Notes: generated by a model not told the origin, from the sequence alone. Shown: positions 23,924 to 32,582, numbered from the stretch's first letter. The stretch: 64,000 nt of DNA from CADEFX01 sp963806735 (GCA_963806735.1 CAWEBE010000043.1:1-64000); one strand, 5' to 3'. Made by a program: numbers and translations.

Positions 23924-24179
23924 TGTTGAACTGGGTTACCTGCATGTGTTTGTTCGAAAACAGCGCCGGCTTTGCCCGCCTTCTTGTGCAGCAGCTCAAC
24001 GAGCGCACGAGAAACCTCCTGGCGACCATCGATGCGACCGCATGCACTATGCAACGGTTCGGGTCGGCCACCATTTGGCGGGAGCCTCCCTGCTGTTGGA
24101 GGGCAAAGGCTTGATCACCAACCGGCGTGGCAACAATCGCATCCTCGATTTGGAGAAGCTCGTCCGCTTCAAAGAATGA
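23924..24179 (+). pseudogene. Decayed Crp/Fnr-family regulator (C-terminal half)
   Basis: One frame reads TCMCLFENSAGFARLLVQQL, then NERTRNLLATIDAT, the dimer helix of a Crp/Fnr subfamily. After a deletion and frame change another frame reads VGHHLAGASLLLEGKGLITN, then RRGNNRILDLEKLVRFKE and a stop, the winged helix end. About 50 residues between these parts and the whole effector domain are missing. It lies directly upstream of the methanethiol oxidase operon and may once have controlled it. Confidence 0.55.
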
Positions 24180-24189
24180 CAATGCAGTA

Positions 24190-24207
24190 CGCTAGCCTCA
24201 AGCTAGG
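24190..24207 (+). promoter_or_regulatory. Small hairpin ahead of the methanethiol oxidase operon
   Basis: A perfect inverted repeat CTAGCCTCAAGCTAG lies about 20 bases before the mtoX start, next to the GGAGG site. It could be an operator or a leader hairpin. It has no T-run. Confidence 0.3.
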
Positions 24208-24225
24208 CAAAAGCGGAGGAGCATG

Positions 24226-25584
24226 ATGTCCAGTATGAACTGCTGCGGCCCCGGCTATGCAAGCCCAGCCGAGGCAATGAGGGCGCCCCGCGAAAAGCTC
24301 CTCTATACAATTGCGATCTACACCGGGACGGGAATACAAAAACCCGACTATCTCGTCACCATCGACGCAGACCCGAGCAGTCCGACTTACAGCCAGGTGA
24401 TTTCACGCCTCGAAATGCCAGGTATCGGAGACGAGCTGCACCACATGGGCTGGAACGCCTGCTCGTCGTGCCACGGCGACCCGACCATGGAGCGCAAATA
24501 TCTGATCGTGCCTGGCGTGCGGTCGTCCAATCTGCATATCGTTGATTGTGCCACCGACCCTCGCGCGCCACGGCTCCACATGGTCATCCAAGGCGCAGAA
24601 ATCAAGGCGAAGACCAATCTCTCGGCTCCGCATACTGTGCATTGCTTAGGCTCCGATATCATCATTTCCATGCTTGGTGACGCGCAGGGTAGGGCGCCAG
24701 GCGGATATCTCCATCTCAACAACGATTTCAAGATCGTCGGCCGCTGGGAGAATTCGATGGGCGGCATCAAGTTCTCTTACGACTTTTGGTATCAGCCTCG
24801 CCATAACGTCATGGTCAGTTCGGAATGGGCCGCGCCGAACACCTTCATGCCCGGTTTCGATCTGGAGGAAGTCGGCCATCTCAAATATGGGCGCGAGCTT
24901 CATCTGTGGGATTTCCAGAAGAAGAAACCCAAACAGAGCTTTTACCTCGGTGAAGATGGGCTGATCCCGCTGGAGGTTCGCTTTCACCACAACCCCGACA
25001 GCTCTCACGGTTTCGTCGGCGCGGCGCTGTCCGCCAACGTCATCCATTGGTGGAAGGACGATGACAGCGAGTGGAAGTGGGAAAAGATCATCGATGTGGA
25101 AAATCAGCGTCACCCGGACTGGCCGATCCCCGTTCCTGGCGTGATCTCGGTGATCCTGCTCAGCATGGACGATCAATTCCTCTATCTCTGCAATTGGCTG
25201 CACGGAGATATACGGCAGTACGACATCACCAACCCACACGATCCCAGGCTCAGCGGACAGGTTTGGATGGGCGGCCTCCTAGGCCGTGCCCCGTTCGTCA
25301 ATGGGTGCAAGATCGCGGGCGGACCGCAGATGATTCAGCTTTCACTCGATGGCAAGCGACTCTATGTGACGACGTCGCTGTTCAGCACGTGGGACAATCA
25401 GTTCTACCCGGAGATCCGCACCAATGGTGGCGTGATGCTGATGGTAGATTGCAATACCGACACAGGCGGCATGTCGATTAACCGGGACTTCATTGTTGAC
25501 TTCGGCAAGGAGCCGAATGGACCTAGTCGCTGCCACGAGACTCGATATCCTGGCGGCGACTGTACGAGTGACATCTGGATATGA
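24226..25584 (+). CDS. mtoX: Methanethiol oxidase (selenium-binding protein SBP56 / SELENBP1 family)
   Basis: 452 residues, full length. Conserved family blocks: CCGPGYASPAEAMRAPREK, GDELHHMGWNACSSCHGD (the CSSC motif), YDFWYQPRHNVMVSSEWAAP, FLYLCNWLHGDIRQYDI, GGPQMIQLSLDGKRLYVTTS and the ending RYPGGDCTSDIWI. Family enzymes are copper-dependent and convert methanethiol with O2 to formaldehyde, H2S and H2O2. No signal peptide is visible, unlike the periplasmic bacterial enzyme described from Hyphomicrobium, so this copy may be cytosolic like SELENBP1. I chose the second of two adjacent ATGs because GGAGG then sits 6 bases away. It is coupled to a ferredoxin gene rather than to SCO1/MauG genes. 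Confidence 0.88.
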   Translation: MSSMNCCGPGYASPAEAMRAPREKLLYTIAIYTGTGIQKPDYLVTIDADPSSPTYSQVISRLEMPGIGDELHHMGWNACSSCHGDPTMERKYLIVPGVRSSNLHIVDCATDPRAPRLHMVIQGAEIKAKTNLSAPHTVHCLGSDIIISMLGDAQGRAPGGYLHLNNDFKIVGRWENSMGGIKFSYDFWYQPRHNVMVSSEWAAPNTFMPGFDLEEVGHLKYGRELHLWDFQKKKPKQSFYLGEDGLIPLEVRFHHNPDSSHGFVGAALSANVIHWWKDDDSEWKWEKIIDVENQRHPDWPIPVPGVISVILLSMDDQFLYLCNWLHGDIRQYDITNPHDPRLSGQVWMGGLLGRAPFVNGCKIAGGPQMIQLSLDGKRLYVTTSLFSTWDNQFYPEIRTNGGVMLMVDCNTDTGGMSINRDFIVDFGKEPNGPSRCHETRYPGGDCTSDIWI

Positions 25585-25949
25585 TGACAACTCGCACCAT
25601 CACCCTCGCCAATCGAGGCGGCGTGACGTACAAGGTCGACCCTCGCAAGCCGCTGCTCGAATCCTTGATGGCGCAAGGAGTCGTTCTCCCATATGGCTGC
25701 AGATACGGCGGTTGTATCACGTGTGCCGCGAAGTTGCTCGAAGGCAAGGTCAACCAAGCAGCTCAGGTCGCTCTCAACAACCGGCAGCTGAAAGACGGAT
25801 ACATCATCTTATGTGTTGCGCGGCCCTTGACCGACTGCACTTTGGAAATCGGCGTCGAAAGCCACGACAAGCTCTACCGCAATCCCTTCCTGGATCCACT
25901 ACAACCTCATGAGCTCAAGGCGGATATTGCGACGCCACAGGAGGTCTAA
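25581..25949 (+). CDS. Plant-type 2Fe-2S ferredoxin
   Basis: 122 residues. The cluster ligands are in PYGCRYGGCITCAAK (C-x4-C-x2-C) and a fourth Cys in GYIILCVARPL about 37 residues later. Together they define a plant/vertebrate-type [2Fe-2S] domain. The start overlaps the mtoX stop (ATGA). A role as electron donor or acceptor for the methanethiol oxidase or a partner oxygenase is inferred from coupling. The C-terminal 25 residues are an extra tail. Confidence 0.85.
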   Translation: MMTTRTITLANRGGVTYKVDPRKPLLESLMAQGVVLPYGCRYGGCITCAAKLLEGKVNQAAQVALNNRQLKDGYIILCVARPLTDCTLEIGVESHDKLYRNPFLDPLQPHELKADIATPQEV

Positions 25950-25951
25950 GT

Positions 25952-26410
25952 ATGCCTCATATGAACCACAAGGAAGAGTATCCGGAGTACTACCTCCAGG
26001 GCATCCTCAAATCGGTCAGGACAATTGCCATGGTCGGTGCGAGCCCCGATCCGACCAAGTTCTCGTATGGTGTGCTGAGGGTTATGCATGAGACCGGCTA
26101 CGATATGATCCCGGTCAATCCGCGCCCCGACGTGACGGATATCCGAGATCTCCCGGTCGTTCATTCACTCGAAGAAATTGACCGGCCCGTCGACATGGTC
26201 CAGGTGTTCCGCCGCTCCGACGAGTTCCTTGATATTGCCCGGAAGGCCGTAAAAATAGGCGCAAAGGTGTTGTGGGGACAGATCGGCGTCTACAATGAAG
26301 AAGGCGCACGTGTCGCGGAGGATGCCGGACTGAAGGTGGTGATGAACCGTTGTCCCAAGATCGAGCTCTTCCGTCCATTCTGGAAGCCAAAACTGCATCT
26401 TCAAATCTGA
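25952..26410 (+). CDS. CoA-binding domain protein (YccU type)
   Basis: 152 residues of the CoA_binding_2 family: VRTIAMVGASPDPTKFSYGV (Rossmann glycine motif), GYDMIPVNPRPDVTDI and KVLWGQIGVYNEEGARVAED, ending CPKIELFRPFW. Such proteins bind CoA and nucleotides, and their cellular role is poorly known. AGGAGGT overlaps the end of the ferredoxin gene and the start is 2 bases after its stop, so it is the third gene of the mtoX operon. Confidence 0.85.
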   Translation: MPHMNHKEEYPEYYLQGILKSVRTIAMVGASPDPTKFSYGVLRVMHETGYDMIPVNPRPDVTDIRDLPVVHSLEEIDRPVDMVQVFRRSDEFLDIARKAVKIGAKVLWGQIGVYNEEGARVAEDAGLKVVMNRCPKIELFRPFWKPKLHLQI

Positions 26411-26816
26411 AGACGAATAACGCGACTTCCCACCGCACCGCAACTACTGGGCGGCGATGCCCAGGAACTCGCCGCACGATGGCGCAAGCGGGACGACAAG
26501 AACCCGTGGAGCGCAATGACTATTACGAGCTGCCCGGATGCATCGAAGAGGCCATCATGAAGATGCGTGCCGCTCCCGCTGTATGCTAATTCGTGAACTC
26601 ACAAGAATCCGAATCGGCTGCAGTGAGTTGATTGACCCCGCGGGCGGATAGCCTGGGCCCGCCAGGCAGACAGTGTGACGTCGGCAAAGCTTCCGATAGC
26701 GGACGAAATGCGACGGGAATGTCCGACTTGGGTCAGATTGAGACGTCGAACCGCGAAACGTTCGACGTCTGTTTTGGCCCCGAAAGCAGACTGCGCGTGG
26801 CGGTAGGCGAGGCCGA
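26411..26816. other. Decayed region after the mtoX operon
   Basis: About 400 bases with only short unconvincing frames. A charged stretch (AQELAARWRKRDDKNPWSAM, near 26457-26516) may be the tail of a lost gene. I do not recognise it. Confidence 0.3.
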
Positions 26817-27065
26817 TCATCCGATCCAAGGTGGGCGATCGTCTGGGTGAGCTGCGTGGTCACGTAGTAGCCGAGCCACGATACGCTCGCGCACATCAGC
26901 GAGGCCCAACAGCGACAGTCGATCCAAGACATAGACAGTGTCGTCAGTCGCCCTTGCTCTTTCAAAAGCCAGGACCTTTTCCTCCACTATGAGGGCTGCA
27001 TTCTGATCGCCATTGGATGCAGTGGCGATCAGTTCCTGGATTTCTCGTCTCTCTGCCTCGGTCAT
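26817..27065 (-). CDS. Hypothetical helical protein, 82 residues
   Basis: MTEAERREIQELIATASNGD, then VEEKVLAFERARATDDT and RERIVARLLRDHAAHP: a soluble alpha-helical protein. GGGAGG is 7 bases before the ATG at 27065. Not recognised. Confidence 0.45.
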   Translation of the reverse strand: MTEAERREIQELIATASNGDQNAALIVEEKVLAFERARATDDTVYVLDRLSLLGLADVRERIVARLLRDHAAHPDDRPPWIG

Positions 27066-27132
27066 GACCAATCCCTCCCTACCTGACCAGGGCGCATGTT
27101 CGTTAGTCGGTCATCGTACGTAACGGGCCGCC

Positions 27133-27346
27133 GATGCCGGCCCCACGCACCATTCTCCCATCCTGCACAGCCACACAAGGCGCCTGACCTATGGACGTCG
27201 CAGTTCACCTGCCCACGGGCGAGAAGTGGTCACATGAGCCCAAGCTCGACGGTTGGCGCTGCGAGGCTGCGCGACGCGGCAAGGAGGTTGCGCTCTATAG
27301 CCGCCTAGGTCGAGCCCTCACGCCGCGGTTCCCTTCATGGCATTGA
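27133..27346 (+). pseudogene. N-terminal fragment of an ATP-dependent DNA ligase
   Basis: MPAPRTILPSCTATQGA stops at 27184-27186. After a frame change, MDVAVHLPTGEKWSHEPKLD and GWRCEAARRGKEVALYSRLG follow. EPKLDGWR is the adenylation motif I (ExKxDGxR) with the catalytic lysine, and SRLGRALTPRFP corresponds to motif Ia/III of LigD-type ligases. Everything after that is missing. The break leads directly into the nuclease fragment at 27336. Confidence 0.65.
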
Positions 27347-27896
27347 CGCACCGGAATGGGATCAGGAATGCAGAGACAAACAAGGAGCGCCCTGGCCGTG
27401 CGGTGGAAAAGCCAAGGCAGAACTGGCCAAGCGGGTGGATGAGAAGCAACTTCGGTGCGAAGTAACCGATGTGGAGAAAGCCGGCGGGAAGCGCCCTATC
27501 GTCCGCTGTTTTGACGGTCTCACAAATATCAGCGAAGTGATGATTGGCAACGGCACGGCATGGGTGTTCGACCGCTTTGCCAAGCACTTCGAAGACTATT
27601 CTGCTCTGAAGGCAATCGAGGCCGAGGCAAAGGCCAAGGGTCTGGGTCTATGGCAAGGCAACGTTGAGCCGGAGCCGCCATGGGAGTTCCGCGAACGGCG
27701 CTGGGAGCGCTATGCAGCACGGGCACCAAATGGATGCCCTATCATCGCCAAACGCACATCAGCGGTCTACCACACCCCATGGTCACCTCATTACGTTCGG
27801 TTGTTTGAGACAGCCCTTGAAGGCGCAAACGATTGGCTTTGGTTTTGTAATAATGGGGAAGCTGTGGCTGCCGGATTTCGGCCAGCGCGTCGATAA
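27336..27896 (+). pseudogene. Staphylococcal-nuclease-like protein lacking its N-terminus
   Basis: The frame enters at HGIDAPEWDQECRDKQGAPW, the conserved LxGIDAPE of thermonuclease-fold proteins, and continues VTDVEKAGGKRPIVRCFDGL and NGTAWVFDRFAKHF, then about 80 extra residues. The usual signal peptide and first strands (VxDGDTxxxxGxxxRL) are missing because the upstream bases belong to the ligase fragment. The joint is a clean deletion fusion and no in-frame start restores the fold. Confidence 0.6.
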
Positions 27897-27934
27897 GGCG
27901 GGGCTAGTCTAGTTCTGCGTCAGTTGCCTTCTGG

Positions 27935-28147
27935 ATGTCCGCCCGCGCCTGGCTGGACTGGTCACCAGAGGACTTAGCCCAGAAGGCCAACGTCTCATTG
28001 TCCACAGTGCGCGACTTTGAGAAGGGTCGGCGCACTCCAATCGCCAACAACCTGCGCGCTATGCAGGGCGAAATGGAAGTGGCAGGGATTCGCTTCGTGT
28101 TCGACCGCGAAGAAAGGGCTAGTGGCGTTTCCCTCAGGCGCGCTTAG
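27935..28147 (+). CDS. XRE-family transcriptional regulator
   Basis: A 70-residue helix-turn-helix protein: ARAWLDWSPEDLAQKANVSL, STVRDFEKGRRTPIANNL, then AGIRFVFDREERASGVSLRR. This is the common small Rhizobiales XRE type (usually 70-80 residues). A few N-terminal residues may be missing, because family members start with about five more residues before ARAxLxW. It converges on the AIPR gene, with the stops adjacent. Confidence 0.7.
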   Translation: MSARAWLDWSPEDLAQKANVSLSTVRDFEKGRRTPIANNLRAMQGEMEVAGIRFVFDREERASGVSLRRA

Positions 28148-29818
28148 TCAACCTAAAATCTCTATGGCGGCCGCCGTGGCAAGTTTCTGCGCCAAAAGCG
28201 GGCCTTTGGCGATGCGTTCCGTGCCGCCCAATGATTTATAATGAGTCATGACAACATCCAGAGCCGCCTTGAAGCCATCATCCGGCAGTCCCGCAACGAT
28301 CTTGCCCCTCAGATCAGCTACGTCTTTCGGCCTTGGAGTTGGCGAGCCAGTGAGAATGCACGCCAACCATGAGATGATGTAGTAGCGCAGTCCGCGCCGC
28401 TCATCTTTCGTCAACTCTTGCGAATCCATGAACTCGATTACGGCCTTGTCCAACAGTGCACACGCTACGTACAAGTCCCTGTCGTATTTGTCTGAGAAAA
28501 TAGAGTCGTAAAGCTTCTCTTGCTTGAGCACTTTCAACGGACCGCCGTAGGCGTCGTTGGGCATTTGCAGCAGTGCCGCCATGACCGATTGAGCCAACGC
28601 TTTAATTGTTACGATCTTCGATATGGGCTTTCGTTGGTTGCGGTACTGGCCCTTCCTCCTATCGTAATAAAGATCGTGAAGTTTCAGCCTCTCCTCTATG
28701 TCGAAATGAATCTGGTCAGTCGCCCGCAACGACAGCGGCTGGACAGGCGTTTGGTTGTTAGTGGCCTTTGTTACCCGGTTACGCGTCATCTCGTCTGGAG
28801 GAAGAAGAACTCGCACCAGCACGTGCCGATTGTCCGACGCATTTGGGTTGTCGGAAAAGTGCTGGAAAATCTCTTGAGAAGTCTGCAGCCCGTTGACGAT
28901 TTCAGGCATGTCAACCGTGAGCTTGTTACCGCTGGTGTTGGCGTCGGTGGCTAGGATCGTGACGCCGTTGTTGAGCCACCAGAACTCGCCAGCGTTTGCG
29001 GTTCCCAGAGTCTTTCTTATTTCTTGATTTACCGCGTTGCGCTTGCCCTGATAATCACGCACGTTTGGTTCAAGCAAACTTCGCCGCAACCCTCCGTGCT
29101 CGTCTTTGAGAAATGCTGCATACTCCTTCAGATTCGCCAGACATACGACCGAGCCATCTTTCGTCGATAGTTGGCTTGTGAAGGCCAGAGTAAGGCGCGT
29201 CTTTGGTACCGATCTGGCGGCCGCGAGAAGCGTCGTGCAATTCCAAAACTCCACGCTCACATCAGCCGATGAAAGCTGGCTCTTGACAAGCTCTTCCAGC
29301 TTCTGGGATCGCTGTATGACCTTGGGATGCGGCGCGCCTACTGCCTTTGTAATGTAGAAGAACGTCACAGTCAGAGTGTGACTGGACGCCAGAATGGCGT
29401 GGTACGTGTCTCGGAAGTTGTCGATCGCGGCCCGAACCGTCTCACTGTAGTAAGTGAGCTGGCTCGTTGGCAGGAGGTCCTTAGTGAACTCCGCCAGCTT
29501 GATGATCGCGTCTTCGCCAAATCCACCACTGTTTTTCGCCTGAATGATCTTAAGTTCTGCCGTCAGGGCTGGATCTGGGATATCCGTCTCTTCCTGCATT
29601 AGGAGACGGTTTACGAAAAAGTACATGCCATCAACGCCACCGTCATCCGTGCCGCCCAGCTGGCCGTACTCAAGCTCTTCGTCTGACAGGTCCTCATCCT
29701 TTAGAGCTTGTTCGATAGCGTAGCGCTCGAAAGCTTGGTCCGCCGACAGCTTCGGGGCGCGCTCCTTATGCCAATTCTCAAAGTTTGTCGTTAGGGCTTG
29801 ATGGTCCCACGCACTCAT
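28148..29818 (-). CDS. AIPR-family abortive infection protein
   Basis: 556 residues of the AIPR family (abortive infection phage resistance). The hallmark block is FWWLNNGVTILATDANTSGN, then MPEIVNGLQTSQEIFQHFSD and TKATNNQTPVQPLSLRATDQ. An N-terminal region (YGQLGGTDDGGVDGMYFFVN) resembles the restriction-endonuclease-like part of these proteins. Members act in phage defence, and the mechanism here is inferred only. TCGGAGGG lies upstream of the ATG at 29818. An in-frame ATG at 29851 is an alternative. It lies in an integrase-bearing element between a replication module and decayed genes. Confidence 0.8.
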   Translation of the reverse strand: MSAWDHQALTTNFENWHKERAPKLSADQAFERYAIEQALKDEDLSDEELEYGQLGGTDDGGVDGMYFFVNRLLMQEETDIPDPALTAELKIIQAKNSGGFGEDAIIKLAEFTKDLLPTSQLTYYSETVRAAIDNFRDTYHAILASSHTLTVTFFYITKAVGAPHPKVIQRSQKLEELVKSQLSSADVSVEFWNCTTLLAAARSVPKTRLTLAFTSQLSTKDGSVVCLANLKEYAAFLKDEHGGLRRSLLEPNVRDYQGKRNAVNQEIRKTLGTANAGEFWWLNNGVTILATDANTSGNKLTVDMPEIVNGLQTSQEIFQHFSDNPNASDNRHVLVRVLLPPDEMTRNRVTKATNNQTPVQPLSLRATDQIHFDIEERLKLHDLYYDRRKGQYRNQRKPISKIVTIKALAQSVMAALLQMPNDAYGGPLKVLKQEKLYDSIFSDKYDRDLYVACALLDKAVIEFMDSQELTKDERRGLRYYIISWLACILTGSPTPRPKDVADLRGKIVAGLPDDGFKAALDVVMTHYKSLGGTERIAKGPLLAQKLATAAAIEILG

Positions 29819-30092
29819 GGTTGCCGATCCCTCCGACCTAAGCGCACTCATTGTGCGCCTCCATCGTAGGGCGGCTCATTGACCAAGCCAATGGCGGCCG
29901 CGATCTTCCTGCGTTTGCTACGCAATGCCGCTTTTTGCTGGGTACGCGCGGATCGAGCATCATCCAGCTCATGGCAATCCGAGCCGGTGTCGACGAGCAT
30001 GAGATCGCCAGGCAGTTCGGCCAAGTGCTGTCGGATATCAAGAAGGCGGACCTGTCCTTGCCTCGACCAAAATAAGCCACCCTCGAAATGGA

Positions 30093-30233
30093 CCGGACAA
30101 ATCGACCGGACACGACAACCCAGACAAAACACCCCGGACAGGACAGCCCCCCTTAAGGGGGGAGCTGTCCGTCCTGGTACCGGCAGAGTGAAATGTCCGG
30201 AATGTCCGGGTGTGTCCGGTGTTAATTGTCTGG
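30093..30233. repeat. Symmetrical iteron cluster around a 30-bp palindrome
   Basis: The centre is GGACAGCCCCCCTTAA / TTAAGGGGGG-A-GCTGTCC (30141-30170), a near-perfect palindrome with one unpaired base. To its left are three CCGGACA units (30093, 30106, 30134). To its right are three TGTCCGG units (30194, 30203, 30213), the same sequence inverted, and a variant TGTCTGG (30227). It lies just beyond the stop of the primase-helicase gene. The arrangement suits a protein-binding replication origin or an att/transfer site. Confidence 0.6.
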
Positions 30234-30265
30234 ACTGTTGAACACGGTTCGAGGGTGCAACATGG

Positions 30266-32197
30266 TCATGTTCGCTCCTGCACGGACCACACCATTTGTT
30301 TCCCGTTGTGGTTCGTCTTGCCGATCACCTGATGCTTCTGCGCGTCGTCCACTGCTCGCGTGAATGCCCTTCGTCGCGCCTCTTGTTTTTGCTCTTCGCT
30401 CTCGCCTTTCGTGACCAGGTAGAGCTTGTAGAATTCTGGCCGCACCTGCTCGATATCGACAGCGATCACCTCAGAACTGTCATGGCTGGGTCGCAGTCGT
30501 CCGCCGGTTGTCACAAGGGTATTGTCGAGTGCCGTTTTGAACACCTGCAGCGACTTCGGCCATCTGGTTTTCGTCTGCTGCGCCACCCCTTCCTGCCACG
30601 CGATGACACAGCTCGTGCGTCCGTTATCGAGTTGCACAGTCGAGGGGGTGAACGAGAACGTCATGCCGCTCGGGCCACCGCGGGATTTGCGCACGGCTAA
30701 GTGAGGGTTCCTGATCTCGCCGGACACATCGCGCTCGCCGAGCAGGGCAAAAACGAAATCGGAGAAATCCTCTTTGGAGGAGGCGCCGCGCGTTCCAGCG
30801 TCGGGTGTTTTGCCGAAATGATCGATGGCGATGATGCAGATTCCGACCTCGTGAGCCACGCTCGCCAGCATGCCCATGACCGCCTGCGCTTCTGCAGTGT
30901 CGTTGGCGTCTTTCCAGCCTGCAGCAGCATGCAGCGTGTCGATGATCGCCAGCGACAACGGTAGATCGAAGCGGGCCCGATATTGCTCTTTGGCCTCAAG
31001 ACAGAACGCTATCAGCGCTTCGCGCGCATTTGTGTCTGTCAGGATTGGACAGCTTTTGATCCATGCGAATTGATTGATGTCGATCTCGTGCTTTGTTGCG
31101 AGCGCCAGCAGCCGGACCGGAACCTGGCCCTGGCCCTCTGCTGCCAGCCAGAGCACGCCGCCACGACGGCCGATCTGACGTCCGGCAAACGTGCCGCCGG
31201 TGAGAACGGCCGCTGCCAGATCCAAGCCTGTGAACGTTTTGAAGGTGCCCCACTGACCGGAAAGGAGCCCAATGCCGACTTCGGGCAGCATCTGGTCAAT
31301 GATCCAGCGCTGATCATCTTCGCCCGGAGGAATGCCCCAGATGAGTTGCGACTGTCGAGGCTTGGCCTGCCAGTCAGGGGCCCGGTCGGCAAGTTCCCAG
31401 AGCTTGTCGGCAGTGCCGCCACCCTTCTCCAGCCACCACGTGACATCCTCTTTGTCGGGCAGGCCGGGCAGTTCGAGCACACGCACACGCCGGGCTATGC
31501 CCTGCAACGATATGGCCACGGCCTCAGCATGATCACGGCCGGCTTTATCGTTGTCGGGCAGAATGACGACGTCGGCACCTTGCAGGGATACCGCGTGCTC
31601 GCCTCTCCATTTGCCAGCGCCGCCGGCGTTGCAGGTCGCGACAATGCCGATCGCAGAAAGCGCGTGAACGTCTTTTTCGCCCTCGACCACAAACACGGGA
31701 TGGTCGCTGGCAATTGCCTCGATAAGTTCAGGCAGCCGATAGGGCACCTGACGCACGCCCTGCACGTTCCAGGTCCACTGCCCCTTCTCGTCTAGTCGGC
31801 GTTGTCGGAAACCTTTGGGCTCAAGGCGGACAACTTCGAACTCAAGTCGCCCGCTCTCATCCTGATAGGGGTAGGTTGCGACAACCTTCGCGGGCCGTTC
31901 TGTTCTGGGCTGCTGGCGTCTGGTGCCGTTGGCATGACTATGACCGTTGGAGCCGTTGATGTGTCCATTCGGTTTAGAAGGCCATAGGCCGCGGGCCTCG
32001 AGAGCAGCTTGCACGGCGTCCTGCGGGCACTTTGCATGACAGTGCCAGAGCACCTGCCCGCCTTTCTCTCGAATGGCCAAGCTGGCGTTCTTGTCCTCGT
32101 GGCCGGGGACAGGACACCTGCACATCCAGCTGGCGCCTTCGCGGTGGCCACCCAACGCTCTTGCGATCGCCTCGGCTGAGGGCGCCTCATGCAGCAT
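30266..32197 (-). CDS. Primase-helicase (zinc finger, TOPRIM, RepA/AAA ATPase)
   Basis: 643 residues. N-terminal zinc-binding CHC2-like finger: C26, C28, H33 and C53/C57 in WMCRCPVPGHEDKNASLAI and WHCHAKCPQD. TOPRIM domain at about 165-230: VFVVEGEKDVHALSAIG and VVILPDNDKAGRDHAEAV. RecA/RepA-like ATPase from about 300: Walker A LLSGQWGTFKTF, Walker B SLAIIDTLHA, and CIIAIDHFGKTPD. This is the layout of phage or plasmid primase-helicases that start replication of mobile elements. It overlaps the preceding small gene by 11 bases. Confidence 0.85.
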   Translation of the reverse strand: MLHEAPSAEAIARALGGHREGASWMCRCPVPGHEDKNASLAIREKGGQVLWHCHAKCPQDAVQAALEARGLWPSKPNGHINGSNGHSHANGTRRQQPRTERPAKVVATYPYQDESGRLEFEVVRLEPKGFRQRRLDEKGQWTWNVQGVRQVPYRLPELIEAIASDHPVFVVEGEKDVHALSAIGIVATCNAGGAGKWRGEHAVSLQGADVVILPDNDKAGRDHAEAVAISLQGIARRVRVLELPGLPDKEDVTWWLEKGGGTADKLWELADRAPDWQAKPRQSQLIWGIPPGEDDQRWIIDQMLPEVGIGLLSGQWGTFKTFTGLDLAAAVLTGGTFAGRQIGRRGGVLWLAAEGQGQVPVRLLALATKHEIDINQFAWIKSCPILTDTNAREALIAFCLEAKEQYRARFDLPLSLAIIDTLHAAAGWKDANDTAEAQAVMGMLASVAHEVGICIIAIDHFGKTPDAGTRGASSKEDFSDFVFALLGERDVSGEIRNPHLAVRKSRGGPSGMTFSFTPSTVQLDNGRTSCVIAWQEGVAQQTKTRWPKSLQVFKTALDNTLVTTGGRLRPSHDSSEVIAVDIEQVRPEFYKLYLVTKGESEEQKQEARRRAFTRAVDDAQKHQVIGKTNHNGKQMVWSVQERT

Positions 32198-32582
32198 GCG
32201 CGGCGTCCTCCTCGAGCCGGCGGCGGATGCCGGCGAGCACGTCGAGCTGCTTGGCGCTGGGCTGGATGCGATATCGCGAGATGTTCCGGACGAACCTCAG
32301 CTCCCAGTCCGTGAGTTCGTCACGCCGTCGCAGCAACGCTTTGACGTCGCGCCGCCACTGCGCCCTTACTGCGTTCTGATCGGCGTGTGCGCCGGCAGCC
32401 TCGATCACATCCGCAAGGTCGTGCAGAGTGCACCCAGCGCTGGCCAAGGTGCGGCGGAGGGCATGGACAACGGCAACAAGCTCGCCGTCATGGTCCGATG
32501 ACAGCCGGCGGATCAGATTGCCCACCCTGCTCGGCTCAATCCCCCTCAGCACTGCGAGCGATATTTGCCCCCCGGCAGACAT
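32187..32582 (-). CDS. Small protein of the replication module, 131 residues
   Basis: A helical, charged protein (RVGNLIRRLSSDHDGELVAV, RRDVKALLRRRDELTDWELR, SAKQLDVLAGIRRRLEED). The middle part (LTDWELRFVRNISRYRIQPS) resembles small proteins found beside primases in rhizobial integrative elements. It overlaps the primase-helicase start by 11 bases, so they are co-translated. Function unknown. Confidence 0.6.
   Translation of the reverse strand: MSAGGQISLAVLRGIEPSRVGNLIRRLSSDHDGELVAVVHALRRTLASAGCTLHDLADVIEAAGAHADQNAVRAQWRRDVKALLRRRDELTDWELRFVRNISRYRIQPSAKQLDVLAGIRRRLEEDAAHAA

Noticed and set aside
29848..30132. Minus-strand frame whose stop overlaps a possible AIPR start (ATGA), and a plus-strand frame over the same bases
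   Set aside because: Both look partly protein-like (SKRRKIAAAIGLVNEPPY; VDEHEIARQFGQVLSDIKKA), but neither is recognisable and they exclude each other, so I did not call either.
30093..30233. CRISPR array
   Set aside because: Units are only 7 bases, spacers vary between 2 and 22 bases, and the units reverse orientation around a palindrome. No cas genes are nearby.
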